Assembly (NCBI RefSeq): GCF_050948215.1
Contig: NC_135161.1
Location: 5,651,911-5,715,910 of the forward strand
Length of the DNA: 64,000 nt
Direction: 5' to 3'
Origin: Halictus rubicundus
Lineage: Eukaryota; Arthropoda; Insecta; Hymenoptera; Halictidae
In this document: positions 43,650 to 56,301 of the stretch, one piece after another
Layout: each line of letters opens with the position of its first letter
Numbering within the stretch: position 1 is the first letter of the stretch
Notes under the pieces: generated by a model
What the model was told of the DNA's origin: nothing
The model's database searches: none
The model's input: the letters and a program-made list of their open reading frames with translations, nothing else
Program-made: the position numbers and the translations under genes

Positions 43650-44143
43650 TATCTTAAAGATCAACGTGGACAGTCGTCCGAGGATCGCTAAAAGGACCTC
43701 CCTGACGACATCGCTTCAAGAACCACATACTCGATAGCGATAGTTCCCAAGATTATTTAAGGAAACGCTGCACGAGCGGCGGAGGCCGCGGAAGAAAGTT
43801 ATCCGCACTACGCCCGGACGCTTTATCGACCCGTGCGAAAGTATAATAAACTAGAGTCTACGCATATTTAGCATGGCTAGAACAACGAGTCGTTTAATAA
43901 ACATGCAAACCGTTATCGCGTACCCGAGGGAGTTGCGTGCACCTCCCTGAAAATCCCATTATCAGGATTGATTTATCGCGGATCGAGCCGAACGCGGCCT
44001 TTCCGAGACTGTACACTGTATGTACGAGACTGTAAATCGACGACGCTAAATAAGCCTCGGGGTAGGTGGAGGCCGAGTAGAAAGCAGAAATGAGAGAAAA
44101 GGTAATTTTAAGAGAAAATAGAGTGAGATACGTGGATATATTA
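43650..44143. other. Non-coding, no recognised feature
   Basis: Ordinary sequence before the mariner insertion. Nothing gene-like seen. Confidence 0.4.
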
Positions 44144-45268
44144 GGGGTACCTAAAAGTAATCAATTATTTACAAAGAATTTGTTTTACCTTTGGTTCTGT
44201 ACCGATCGTTGAAGAGGAAACACGTATTCTTTTACAGTTTTCGGTGAAGCAGCCTGTGTTCAAAATATTCCAAAAAGTATAATTTTTTTACAACCCTGTA
44301 ATAAAATGGCGGCGTCCGTACCTTCCGAGGATCATATTCGTCATTGCATACTTTTTCATTTTCATGCGGGATTTAATGTAACAACAAAGAAAATTTGCGA
44401 TGTTTATGGAGATGTATTGAAGGTCAACAAGTGTCAACGTTGGTTCAGAAGGTTTCCCGCTGGTGATTATGATCTCTCTGACAGGCCTCGAAGTGGACGA
44501 CCAGTTGAATTCGATAATGACACCCTAAAGTCCACGTGGTTAACTGTACAAAGACGCCTACACGAAATGGGAAAGGCATATAGGCAAGGAATATGGGTAC
44601 CGCATCAATTATCTAAGACCAACAAGAATATTCATTAATTTGCAGTTTATTGCTATCCAGATTTCGTAGAGATCCATTTCTTAGCAGAATCGTTACCGGA
44701 GATGAAAAATGGATTCTTTATGATAACATAAAGCGTTCGAAGCAATGGCTTTCTGCAAATCAAACCGCAATATCAACCCCTAAACCTAGTTTATCACTTG
44801 GAAAGGTGTTTCACTGCATGATTCACTTTGAGTTGTTGAAACCTGGAGAAACTGCTGAGTTGTATTGTCAGCAATTACAATAGCTATATTCAGAACTATT
44901 GAAAAAGAGGGCATCTTTAGTCCACGGAAAAGGTGTAATACTGCAAATTGACAATGCTCGGCCCCATGCAGCGAAACTCGCTCAGGAAAAAATCAAAGAA
45001 TTGCAATGGCAAGTTTTACCGCACCCCCCGTACTCACCGGATATTGCTCCCTCTGACTACTTTTCAGATCTCTGGAGCATTATTTAAAAAATAAAACATT
45101 CTCTTCTGTAGAAGATGCAAGGAGGCACCTTGAGTCATATTTTACTTAACTTTGCAGGAAAGATGGCAATCTGTCCTTGACAATGCTGGAGATTATATAA
45201 TAAATTAAGAAATAATAAAAAAAGTTTGTTCTAGATTCCAAAAATAATTGATTACTAATGAGTCCCCG
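44144..45268 (+). mobile_element. mariner element (about 1,125 bp), inactivated
   Basis: Left GGGGTACCTAAAAGTAATCA and right TGATTACTAATGAGTCCCCG are imperfect inverted copies sharing AGTAATCAATTATTT, with TA outside both ends. An intact mariner is about 1.25-1.3 kb, so roughly 150 bp has been lost, in line with the gaps in its gene. Confidence 0.88.
44306..45087 (+). pseudogene. mariner transposase (DD34D type), three-piece pseudogene
   Basis: A mariner transposase cuts and pastes its element at TA sites. Piece 1 (44306-44638) opens MAASVPSEDHIRHCILFHFH and carries CQRWFRRF and DRPRSGRP, the N-terminal DNA-binding half, then WVPHQLS. Piece 2 (44650-44883) has VTGDEKWILYDN with the first catalytic Asp, then LLKPGET. 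Piece 3 (44899-45087) has LQIDNARPHAA (second Asp) and HPPYSPDIAPSDYF (third Asp). All three catalytic Asp are still present. The defects are an internal deletion after the GRPVEFDND stretch, frame changes near 44640, a stop at about 44881, a short gap near 44818 removing the usual WWD/G part, and a frameshift after PSDYF. It is similar in layout to the transposase half of SETMAR-type mariners. Clearly non-functional. Confidence 0.9.
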
Positions 45269-45269
45269 T

Positions 45270-46830
45270 AATGTGTTGTAATATCGTTGTTCGAGCGGAA
45301 AGGAAACGCCGAGGATCGATATCGCCGAGAACCCCACGTGGAACTGGAACGCGTACGCGTGGAATGCGAATCGGGGGGTTGCTTATCTTGCCCCGGCGAC
45401 GTTTTAATGATAACATATCCAACGGAACACGCGACAATTCCACGGTGGTAGCTCGCATGCGCCGGCGAAAAACTGTTTGATCGAACCGACGACTGCCGAG
45501 AGATACGGAATCAACCCCTGCGAGGCCGAGGGAGACCTGGGAACTAGAAATCATTTCTGCTACGCGAAACCAACTCCTTCCCGTTCGCGATATTATTACG
45601 GTTCCGTCCACTCGTGTTACTTCATTCTACTCGTTAACAATGAAATTACGTGTTTGCAGCTTCAGGAATTCGATGTATGATCCCCGAATCGCCAACATGT
45701 CGACGATCGTTCTCAAAGGGCTAATAATTGATGGATCGACCATAGTTTTCAATCACGTCCTTCCGACTATCAATCAGCCGATAATATATCCGGCAATGTA
45801 ATTATCTGAAACTAGTGAACTATCTCCAAACAGTTACCGGTTCATCGGAATGTGTAGCACGTTTGAAAATTTGAGGAATCGATACCGGGACAGGAAAAGT
45901 CGTTCTAAAATTAGGTTTAGCGAGCACTAAAAGTGACTATTTTACATTGTAAAAATAACAAAATTGCAGTTATTTAGATTTTCAGCCATTCTTATTGTAA
46001 TATGTGCTCGAAGAAAAGAATAAATTGAACAATTCTTCACAAGTGTGTCCTTGCACTCTGAATAATTCTAAATTTTTTAATTTCGAGTCCGCCATTTTGG
46101 ACCGCCACACTGTGGTCCAGATCAAGTGTTGGAGATTTTAACGAGGAAACGAGAGGAGGCAGATGGGGTTGACAACCTAAACCTGCTAAATATGTTCTCT
46201 GTTAACTATGTTTATTTCTATACAATAAGTTAAGTATAGTAAGTAGTATATAGTAAGTTGAGAATATATAGTCATTTCAATAAATTATAAATATAAAATC
46301 TTAGTACACAAGATATACAATATAGACAAATACTGTTCATTTGAAACAAAAATGGACACATAATATTAAATAAATTCTCCAGGATATCAATAAGAAACGG
46401 GGTACTTTTTTCGGTGAAAAATAGAATTCATAAAGTGTTGATTTTTAAATGCTTGTTCCAATCACAAATTTCAATAAATTTAATTTCACCGTTCCCGTAT
46501 GTCATGGACATTTAAGAAGCAACATACATTCGATAAACATCGATACGAGCAAGTTGCTTTTTTATCAAATGAACAGCTAAGTTCTCGATCAGGGCCACAG
46601 TGGGCCGTGTCCAAAGTAGGCTGTTTTACCCCTATAAAAAAATATCCCCGGAGTCCAGTGACACTGTTTCATTCCATACTGACAGCGGAAGTATTAATAT
46701 TTGAAGGGGAAAAGATGGAGGAGTGTACTTGGTCGATTTCGAAGGGTCGAGAGCAAGGTCCGCTCGCGAAGAGCAGGTCGGATTCGTTACTGGGACAGTT
46801 TCTAGCATTGGCAGCGAGCGTACCCGCAAC
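45270..46830. other. Non-coding; diverged MITE at about 45905-46140
   Basis: The segment TTAGGTTTAGCGAGCACTAAAAGTG to CCGCCATTTTGGACCGCC resembles the TTAA MITE at 23409-23634. The rest is AT-rich with AGTA-type repeats near 46228-46260. No gene recognised. Confidence 0.45.
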
Positions 46831-46834
46831 AAGA

Positions 46835-46886
<52 letters not shown>

Positions 46887-46887
46887 A
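46831..46887. repeat. GA microsatellite
   Basis: GA dinucleotides with one AAAG interruption, about 55 bp. A long plus-strand frame crosses it (46499-47032), with no recognisable domain elsewhere. Confidence 0.85.
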
Positions 46888-47289
46888 GCTGGAGCGTGCC
46901 GGGTTATCGATCGTGAGCCGCCACGGGAATATCTCCAGGGAGGAACCCGCAGGACACGTGAGTTACCCTCTTAGACCGAATGGATCCGAGCCGAACCCTA
47001 GGCCAGCCACATTAGCCCTATGGATCCGCTAACAGAAATTTCTGTAACGAGAGCCGAAGACCGGCTCCCCGAGGAGTTGTCCTGCACGCTTCCTGCCCTA
47101 CCCTCTGTCTCGTCCTTCCACCCAGGACGCTGAATCCGCCTTCCGTGAGAATCAAAAGCAATTTTACCGCCACGGAAAGCCACCATCGAAAGCTTCAGGG
47201 CAAAAGTTTCGTTGGAAGATTCTGCCACCGATGATGCTACCTGTTCTGGACGTTCTTCAATAACAATTCAGTGAAAGAAACGTTGACAC

Positions 47290-47581
47290 ACCCGGTATAC
47301 CGGGTGAAAATGTTTCTATCAGATATAGCATGGCTTCAAGACAGCTTTCACGTGACTGTAGCAACAAATTTTTGCAAATACACCATGAAATATATCATTC
47401 CATTTAAAAAAACTTCGGTGACCTTGAAATCTCAAAAAATATAACCTTGAACAAATTCTTTTGCCTATCAAAATATTTGCACTCCTAAACCAACTAATGT
47501 TTCCCTCTGACATTTTTTTCTTTTATAACAAGCAAGCGAGATATTTTAGATGCTCGAGTTGGGTGAAACACCCTGTATATA
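47290..47581. repeat. Mariner-type element remnant
   Basis: The right side ends GGGTGAAACACCCTGTA at about 47561-47577, a mariner-type terminus, and the left side has TACCGGGTGAAAATG at about 47298. TCCATTTAAAAAAACTTCGG and TGACCTTGA near 47398-47427 match a subterminal motif of other elements here. No coding sequence. Confidence 0.55.
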
Positions 47582-49340
47582 CTAGGGTGGACCTTATTTT
47601 TCGACCATCTGATTTTTTTTATGCGACCCCCTAGATCTGTTCCAGATCCAAAAAAAATAAGTTCTGCAGAAGAAGAACTCAATTGGACAACAGGAAAGGG
47701 TGTCGCAATCGGTTTGAAGTATGAAAATTTCAGTAATTTCCCTTTAATTTTACATGCAACTCAAATTTTATGTTTTAATGATAAGAGTTACTGTTATAAC
47801 ATAAAAATATCATCTTTTGGTTGTATAATAAGAAATTTTACTTGAAAGTTTCAACAATATTGTCAATATTTTGGTTTATTACATTACGGAGTAGAGCTAT
47901 GAGCGCGCCAAACGGTCGCCAACAGGCCCGAATATTCAACTTTCTAAAAAATTTCAAAATAGTTGGCCTGAAATTAATAAAAATAATTACATCCCGGGAA
48001 CGCACGACGATTACGTTCTGAAACATATTAATGATATACAAAAAAAAATCGAAATTTTTAAAAATTACACAAAAATGAGTCACCCAAGAGATGACTACAA
48101 AGAACTTTTAGAATTAGCAATAATTTTTCTTGGGGGGATTCCTTTGGGTGGCATTTCATTCAAAATGCCTGGCGCATTTCACCATGCGAGGTGGATGGCT
48201 AAAATAATATACACTTTAAAAATATTTATTTTTCGAAACGAATTTCCTCTCAACCAGGAAGAGTATAGTAGCATTAGAGATACATGTGTATTTCTAATTA
48301 ACATTTATATTGAGCCGTGGATTTTGACCCCAATGGCTGCTATGGCGCCACGTGTAGATCTAGAATTCATCAAAAATATAATTCATTACAAAAATGTTAA
48401 CGAAGAAATAAGCGATGTGGCATTAAAAAAAAATTGTGAACCATTTATGGTACTTGTCACCGGAGAATGCGGCGCTATCGTTTTTTGATAAAAAAGTTTC
48501 AGTAGAAACAAAAAGATCGATGGTGCAAGCACTACAAAATGTAAACAATAATAATAATTATAAGAGATACATGACAACGACTATAGAAATTAAAAATCTT
48601 GCGAATTTGGAAATACAACATTTCGTATCATCTGAATCAAATAATTTTTTCAAACGGTTCAATATAAATTCAGATTTTCTTTTAATTGATCCAGCACTAT
48701 GGGAAACTAATAATAATTATACCGAAGCGATAGGTATTATAACAAAATTAGAAGTTGTGAATGACGTTGCAGAAAGAGCAGTAAAATTAATGAAAGATTA
48801 TAATTTAACGTTATGCAAAAACGAAGAAGAAAAACAATTCATATTACAAATTGTAACCGATTATAGGGAAAAATACCCAAAAATTAATAAAACAACATTA
48901 AGTACAGATTTTTGAAAATTATTTATACTCTTATTATAATTAGGCCTATAAACAAAATATTCAATTATAAGTATTTAACTGTCTTTTTCCACTTTTCCTT
49001 ATATTAATGTGAGATCAAATTTAATATTTAAAAAATAAATATTAAAAATTTTGCTTAAACAAATTCATTAAACAATTTAATTTTTGCTTTGATATAATAA
49101 GAATATTACATTAAAATAGTGTTTAATGACCAGTGGGATTGAAAAAATGTGTACTTTTTCATTTTTCGCAAAATTAAAATTTTTTGCATAAACAAACTCG
49201 TTGCGACACGTCTTCCCTTTGTCCGATCGACTTGAAATTTGGAGGGAATTAGTTTTTTACCGAGTAGAACAGATTGCAAGGGTCGCATCAAATGAATTTA
49301 AAAAAAAATTTTGCACAAGAGCAACTAAGGTCCACCCTAG
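47582..49340 (+). mobile_element. 1,759-bp TIR element coding for an unnamed protein family
   Basis: Left CTAGGGTGGACCTTA and right TAAGGTCCACCCTAG are perfect 15-bp inverted copies. TATATA lies outside on both sides, so the target duplication is TA, TATA or TATATA. The inner parts (TTTTTCGACC left; a poly-A run and TTTTGC right) do not extend the inverted repeat much. It carries a single, once-interrupted gene in its middle. Confidence 0.82.
47895..48915 (+). pseudogene. Transposon-borne protein of unrecognised family, one frameshift
   Basis: The frame is open from 47895, just after an in-frame TAG, through an internal ATG at 48075 to a stop at 48488; a second frame (48436-48915) continues it. 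The first part includes SYERAKRSPTGPNIQLSKKF, then PRDDYKELLELAIIFLGG and PGAFHHARWMAKIIYTLKIF. The second part includes WYLSPENAALSFFDKKVS, ERAVKLMKDYNLTLCKNEEE and a C-terminal region. CEPF in frame 1 and WYL in frame 2 suggest a single-step frameshift near 48440-48460. I have a loose memory of similar uncharacterised arthropod proteins with HHARWMAK and ER.VKL...N...K.E..KQ stretches, but cannot name a superfamily. No DDE triad, zinc finger or signal peptide could be assigned. An upstream exon is likely, as an AG precedes 47895. Some coding constraint seems retained, since two long frames survive in AT-rich DNA. Confidence 0.6.
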
Positions 49341-49433
49341 TATATACTTGGTACTTTCTATGACCTCTGCACTGATAGCTACAGTTCTCTGTCGCGTATC
49401 TCTCGGCGTTGGAGGACTGCTAATAACGCAGTT

Positions 49434-50272
49434 CAGAGTTTCTCGATATATGTCCACAACACGGGTTTAGCCAGGGACATATATCGGCGAGGAGATACTA
49501 TTCTTTGATACACTGCCGCACGTAGAAAAGACGACCGAGGTCACTCGAGCTTCGAGGTCTTTTATCTGGTTTATACAGGGTGACCCGAATTTAAATGGCA
49601 AAACTTCAGGAGCGTGTAGGGGACCGAAAAACGAAGACAAAAAGTTTTTTAGAGATTTGCTCGTTTTTGCTTCGTTTTGGAGAAAATCGCAAAAATTCAA
49701 TATCTCGTTGTCAGTTGCTCTCCTGAGTTGTTGTATACACTTGTATTTGTGATTGTTTTGACATTGTTGTGTGAGTTGTGACAGTGAGATATGTAAACAC
49801 CTGATTCTTTCGTTTGTCTACATTCTTGCTTTCTTCTATGATTCCCTAATCAGTCTTTAGTCATTCACTCAGATATTTTGGAGTGAATAGCTGCAGCTAC
49901 AATGCAGTACATATTCTAATGTTGAATACGCTGATACAGTTTTAACTGACATAATTTATCAAGTCAGTGCTAGATGCAATGCTTGCATTGCTGCAAGAGG
50001 GCAACATTTTGAACAACATCTACATTAAATACATGATAACGTAAATAAAATGTAAATAAATAAGTACAAAAATGAAAACTTGTTTCGTTTCTTTTCTTTT
50101 TACGATTTTCTCCAAAACGAAGCAAAAACGAGCAAATCTCTAAAAGACTTTTCGTCTCAGTTTTTCGGTCCCCTACACGCTCCTGAAGTTTTGCCATTTA
50201 AATTCGGGACACCCCGTATATACTAGGACTTTTATCTGCTAGATCTTGGGGAGATATATCGAGAATAGACTG
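49434..50272. mobile_element. TA-MITE copy interrupted by a 640-bp insertion
   Basis: Opens CAGAGTTTCTCGATATATG and closes GATATATCGAGAATAGACTG. The left part contains GATACACTGCCGCACGTAGA, the long-form interior. The MITE body is split at about 49574 and 50216 by the element below. Confidence 0.75.
49576..50215. mobile_element. 640-bp non-autonomous mariner-type element with ~125-bp TIRs
   Basis: Left CAGGGTGACCCGAATTTAAA, right TTTAAATTCGGGACACCCCG, TA outside both. The arms stay similar for about 125 bp (CTTCAGGAGCGTGTAGGGGA, AGAGATTTGCTCGTTTTTGC). The interior has no transposase. Confidence 0.88.
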
Positions 50273-51625
50273 TAATCTCTGGTCCTGATTCGTGGTTCAC
50301 CCTGTATAGTATAAAGATCGACTTCACGGCCGGTTGTCGAACGAAGAAACTCCCTTGTCCAAATCATTGTTCACCGAACCATTTGCCATTCTCGCGGAAT
50401 AAGAAATTTCACGAACGGTCAAAGATAACAATCGAACGTTCTCCTCGAAGATCGAGGATCTTCCTCATCCTCTTTCCCCCGTCTGTGGAATTTATAAGAG
50501 CTATTTTTCGGTCGAACGTGTATGCGAGTTTCGTCCTACCCTCGCGCAAGGGAGGAAACGGTGGAATTCCGATGGGAACAATGAGATCGCGACAAAGGGC
50601 TGTAAAAAGGGTCGGTTCAAAGACGGAAAACGAGCGGAAAGACCGGCGAAATCGAAAATCACCGGCTCGCCGATGGAATCTTATCAGCCGCGGGCTCGAT
50701 AAGCCGGCTGATAAGCAGATACAGAATCGATCGGGGAATGCGATTCCCGTTGGCCTTCGAGTGGCCGAATATTAGGATGTTTCGGGCCAGGGGAAAATTG
50801 ATGCTGGACTCGTTCGCAATATCCGAATGAGGGAATCGTCGGGGGGTGGGGGGTGGGGGGTGGCGGCGGAGGAGGCACTCGATTCGATTCGATTCGATTC
50901 GATTCGATTCGATTCGAGACCGGTCGCGTGATCGTTTAATGAGATTTCACGGGCTGGTCGTTGACCGCGCCGTTCGCACGATTAATTAACGCGTACTCGT
51001 TAATGCCTCCTAATTATTATGCGCCGCGACGCACACTTACCCCCCGTCGCTGTTTCAGTCGATCGGATTACGATTCAACCCTCGGCGAGGACATAGTTCG
51101 AACAATAAACAAAACTATCGAGTTTCGGCAATAATGTGTGTGAAATTGTGGATCAAGAAATTAATGGAGGGCTCGAAAACCAATCAGTCCCCGATGGCAT
51201 AGAATGTGTTTTAGAAGAATCGATTTCGAGGACGTTCTTTGTCGATGGAAGTCCGGCGATTTTTACTTTCGCTGCTGTCGGGGCTGTCGCTTTCGATTAG
51301 GTTTCGTAATAAACTCCCCGGGGGAATCGTCTCGGATCGTCTCGGAATTATTGGGAAAATGCTCCGACAACCCGGGACACTGACTAGCTCTCCGATGAAT
51401 CGGCCTGTAATCCGCAAACATTGACTCTACGACCGCAAATATCGCCGTATCTTGACGAATCGCGTCGAACGCTTCCCGGGGAACCTTAACATTGACACGA
51501 CGATCGACTCGGGGACAACCTTAATCTCCAGCAAGTTAGGCTCGATGCTAATCTCCTACGGAGGTAAGTCCTTCTCGTCGAAACGAATGAACACAACATC
51601 GCTAACATCTTTTTTCAGGAAATTG
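50273..51625. other. Non-coding with a GATTC microsatellite
   Basis: Seven GATTC units lie at about 50880-50915, just after a G-rich run at 50840-50866. Frames such as 50383-50775 are basic and low in domain content. No gene recognised. Confidence 0.5.
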
Positions 51626-51627
51626 CA

Positions 51628-54600
51628 GTGTTTACTCGATACATGTCCAAAACACGGGTCTAACCCCCTGGTTATGTCCCTACATGTATCGGCCAGGAGA
51701 TATTATTCTTTGATCGAATGTGGAAAGGGACTGCGAAGCTCTAGAGGCCTCAGCACCAGTGGAGGCCCGAGCGGTAAAAATTTTGGGACCCTCAAACTCA
51801 AGTTAGAAATCAAAGTTACAAAAAAACTTTCATAAACTTATCAATGAAAAAGGAAGAGAGCCCCACGCGACCGCTTAGTCCACTTGCCTTTAAACCCGCC
51901 ACTAAATACAGAGAAAATAATTACAGTGATTTCTCTATATATGTCGCCAAGGACTGGATGATAAATGTCGCGGAATTATCCCAACTATGGCGGAATATAC
52001 TCCGTGAAGCGTTGGAGGCGTGTCATTGACATATATTGAGAATTCACTGTACAGTGTTTACTCGATATATGTCCAAAACACGGGTCTAACCAGGGACATG
52101 TATCGGCCAGGAGATATTATTCTTTGATCGAATGTGGAAAGGGACTGCGAAGCTCTAGAGGCCTCAGCACCAGTGGAGGCCCGAGCGGTAAAAATTTTGG
52201 GACCCTCAAACTCAAGTTAGAAATCAAAGTTACAAAAAAACTTTCATAAACTTATCAATGAAAAAGGAAGAGAGCCCCACGCGACCGCTTAGTCCACTTG
52301 CCTTTAAACCCGCCACTAAATACAGAGAAAATAATTACAGTGATTTCTCTATATATGTCGCCAAGGACTGGATGATAAATGTCGCGGAATTATCCCAACT
52401 ATGGCGGAATATACTCCGTGAAGCGTTGGAGGCGTGTCATTGACATATATTGAGAATTCACTGTACAGTGTTTATTCGATATATGTCCAAAACACGGGTC
52501 TAGCCGGGGACATGTATCGGCCAGGAGATATTATTCTTTGATCGAATGTGGAAAGGGACTGCGAAGCTCTAGAGGCCTCAGCTCCAGTGGAGGCCCCGAG
52601 CGGTAAAAATTTTGGGACCCTCAAACTCAAGTTAGAAATCAAAGTTACAAAAAAACTTTCATAAACTTATCAATGAAAAAGGAAGAGAGCCCCACGCGAC
52701 CGCTTAGTCCACTTGCCTTTAAACCCGCCACTAAATACAGAGGAAATAATTACAGTGACTTCTCTATATATGTCGCCAAGGACTGGATGATAAATGTCGC
52801 GGAATTATCCCAACTATGGCGGAATATTCTCCGTGAAGCGTTGGAGGCGTCTCATTGACATATATTGAGAATTCACTGTACAGTGTTTACTCGATATATG
52901 TCCAAAACACGGGTCTAGCCGGGGACATGTATCGGCCAGGAGATATTATTCTTTGATCGAATGTGGAAAGGGACTGCGAAGCTCTAGAGGCCTCAGCACC
53001 AGTGGAGGCCCGAGCGGTAAAAGTTTTGGGACCCTCAAACTCAAGTTAGAAATCAAAGTTACAAAAAAACTTTCATAAACTTATCAATGAAAAAGGAAGA
53101 GAGCCCCACGCGACCGCTTAGTCCACTTGCCTTTAAACCCGCCACTAAATACAGAGAAAATAATTACAGTGATTTCTCTATATATGTCGCCAAGGACTGG
53201 ATGATAAATGTCGCGGAATTATCCCAACTATGGCGGAATATTCTCCGTGAAGCGTTGGAGGCGTGTCATTGACATATATTGAGAATTCACTGTACAGTGT
53301 TTACTCGATATATGTCCAAAACACGGGTCTAGCCGGGGACATGTATCGGCCAGGAGATATTATTCTTTGATCGAATGTGGAAAGGGACTGCGAAGCTCTA
53401 GAGGCCTCAGCTCCAGTGGAGGCCCCGAGCGGTAAAAATTTTGGGACCCTCAAACTCAAGTTAGAAATCAAAGTTACAAAAAAACTTTCATAAACTTATC
53501 AATGAAAAAGGAAGAGAGCCCCACGCGACCGCTTAGTCCACTTGCCTTTAAACCCGCCACTAAATACAGAGAAAATAATTACAGTGATTTCTCTATATAT
53601 GTCGCCAAGGACTGGATGATAAATGTCGCGGAATTATCCCAACTATGGCGGAATATACTCCGTGAAGCGTTGGAGGCGTGTCATTGACATATATTGAGAA
53701 TTCACTGTACAGTGTTTATTCGATATATGTCCAAAACACGGGTCTAGCCGGGGACATGTATCGGCCAGGAGATATTATTCTTTGATCGAATGTGGAAAGG
53801 GACTGCGAAGCTCTAGAGGCCTCAGCTCCAGTGGAGGCCCCGAGCGGTAAAAATTTTGGGACCCTCAAACTCAAGTTAGAAATCAAAGTTACAAAAAAAC
53901 TTTCATAAACTTATCAATGAAAAAGGAAGAGAGCCCCACGCGACCGCTTAGTCCACTTGCCTTTAAACCCGCCACTAAATACAGAGGAAATAATTACAGT
54001 GACTTCTCTATATATGTCGCCAAGGACTGGATGATAAATGTCGCGGAATTATCCCAACTATGGCGGAATATTCTCCGTGAAGCGTTGGAGGCGTCTCATT
54101 GACATATATTGAGAATTCACTGTACAGTGTTTACTCGATATATGTCCAAAACACGGGTCTAGCCGGGGACATGTATCGGCCAGGAGATATTATTCTTTGA
54201 TCGAATGTGGAAAGGGACTGCGAAGCTCTAGAGGCCTCAGCACCAGTGGAGGCCCGAGCGGTAAAAGTTTTGGGACCCTCAAACTCAAGTTAGAAATCAA
54301 AGTTACAAAAAAACTTTCATAAACTTATCAATGAAAAAGGAAGAGAGCCCCACGCGACCGCTTAGTCCACTTGCCTTTAAACCCGCCACTAAATACAGAG
54401 AAAATAATTACAGTGATTTCTCTATATATGTCGCCAAGGACTGGATGATAAATGTCGCGGAATTATCCCAACTATGGCGGAATATTCTCCGTGAAGCGTT
54501 GGAGGCGTGTCATTGACATATATTGAGAATTCACTGTACAGTGTTTACTCGATATATGTCCAAAACACGGGTCTAGCCGGGGACATGTATCGGCCAGGAG

Positions 54601-55060
54601 ATATTATTCTTTGATCGAATGTGGAAAGGGACTGCGAAGCTCTAGAGGCCTCAGCTCCAGTGGAGGCCCCGAGCGGTAAAAATTTTGGGACCCTCAAACT
54701 CAAGTTAGAAATCAAAGTTACAAAAAAACTTTCATAAACTTATCAATGAAAAAGGAAGAGAGCCCCACGCGACCGCTTAGTCCACTTGCCTTTAAACCCG
54801 CCACTAAATACAGAGAAAATAATTACAGTGATTTCTCTATATATGTCGCCAAGGACTGGATGATAAATGTCGCGGAATTATCCCAACTATGGCGGAATAT
54901 ACTCCGTGAAGCGTTGGAGGCGTGTCATTGACATATATTGAGAATTCACTGTACAGTGTTTATTCGATATATGTCCAAAACACGGGTCTAACCAGGGACA
55001 TGTATCGGCCAGGAGATATTATTCTTTGATCGAATGTGGAAAAGGACAGCAAAGCTCTGC
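51628..55060. repeat. ~414.7-bp tandem array, eight units, with 1,244-bp higher-order period
   Basis: A fixed landmark (ATGAAAAAGGAAGAGAGCC) occurs at 51844, 52258, 52673, 53087, 53502, 53917, 54331 and 54746, steps of 414 or 415 bp. Each unit joins a MITE left end (CAGTGTTTACTCGATATATG) and a MITE right part (CAGTGATTTCTCTATATATG to GAGAATTCACTG) around a ~160-bp unrelated middle. Variants ATATACTCC/ATATTCTCC, GCGTGTCATT/GCGTCTCATT, TTTATTCG/TTTACTCG and CACCAG/CTCCAG repeat every third unit. The identical 61-codon frame in each unit is a repeat artefact. Confidence 0.95.
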
Positions 55061-55379
55061 AGCCTCGGTTACAGTGACGGCTCAAGTCAAGTGGAGGCCC
55101 CGAGCGGTACAAATTTTGGGGCCCTCAAACTCAAGTTCGAAATAGAAATTGCAAAAAACTCTCGTAAACTTATTAATAGATTAAGGAACTTTATGCATTT
55201 ATGGCTAGTCAAAATTTTCAAAAAATCCGAAAACAGAAAATACGATAGAATTTAGTACGATTTTTATCTATTTTGTGTGTACAAAGGATATTCCCACTAA
55301 AAATAAAATTTCATGTGCATTCACTTTCTTAAAATTTGTCTACAAAAATTGAAAATTGCAAGACAGTTGGGGAACTACA

Positions 55380-55482
55380 CAATATCACATATTTAATTAT
55401 TTTCAATATTTTATTTCATTAAACAACTTACTTTGATTTTATGGAACTTTTGAGGTTTCTGGTTTGACAGTGAAAGTGTTAA
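55380..55482 (-). repeat. Fragment of the TTAA-type MITE seen at 25722-25964, inverted
   Basis: GATTTTATGGAACTTTTGAG, GTTTCTGGTTTGACAGTGAA and GTGTTAA match the reverse complement of the left part of the 25.7-kb copy. Confidence 0.6.
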
Positions 55483-55607
55483 AGGCCCGTTTATCAACAA
55501 TGTTTTCCAAGTAATCGCCGTTCTGTGTTTACATTATCGAGATGTAGTAATCTTATTTACAAAAACAAACTTTAATAACTCAGAAACTAATCATTTCCGG
55601 ACCTATA

Positions 55608-55772
55608 CAGTCAACTCTCGATATATGTCAACAACACGGGTCTTCCCAACGTCTCGTATCGTCCAGGAGACATAACCCCCGTGTTATGTTTACACTCCTC
55701 AGCGTCCGAGGCGACAATAATTCCGCGACGTTTATCATCCAGTCCTTGGCGACATATATACAGAAATCACTG
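55608..55772. mobile_element. TA-MITE copy (165 bp)
   Basis: CAGTCAACTCTCGATATATG to CATATATACAGAAATCACTG. The GTAGTGGGG core is shortened to GCGACAATAATTCCGCG. Confidence 0.85.
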
Positions 55773-55774
55773 TG

Positions 55775-56249
55775 TCAATATAACTTTTTTGTCTTCTCCA
55801 AGCATTAGAAATCCATTCCCAAAATTTTGCCCACCATTTTCGAAACAACCTGTAGAATGAACACTGTGTTGAGGGAAGAACATACTAATTCTCGTCGCTG
55901 ACTATAATCACTGCGGACTGTATACGGCAAAAATGTGTAGATCAAATGCAAAGCAATAGAAACGAAGAATTTAGGAACATTACTCCCAACTTGTTAACAC
56001 TATTTAAAAAAAAAAAGAAACACATGTCCGTGTAATTCCTGTATCTTGAAATGCGTGCAGAGAAATTTTATTTTGCATAGAAATCCGCAATCGACCTCCA
56101 ACAAAGATCGAATTCCATCGAATTGAAAGGGAAATTATCCGAAATTCTGCGAGGCGAGTGTTTCGCAGGCTTGTAAATTCGTCGCGGGGACTCGCCGGGG
56201 GGTTGTAACGGGGGCTACCACTTCGGGAAAGCCGGGATCGATCGAGCAC

Positions 56250-56301
<52 letters not shown>

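Noticed and set aside
46499..47032. 177-codon plus-strand frame
   Set aside because: It crosses a GA microsatellite and the flanking translation matches nothing I recognise.
51844..54931. Eight identical 61-codon frames
   Set aside because: They are copies of the same segment of a tandem array, with the second half being MITE sequence; no start context or conservation beyond the array.
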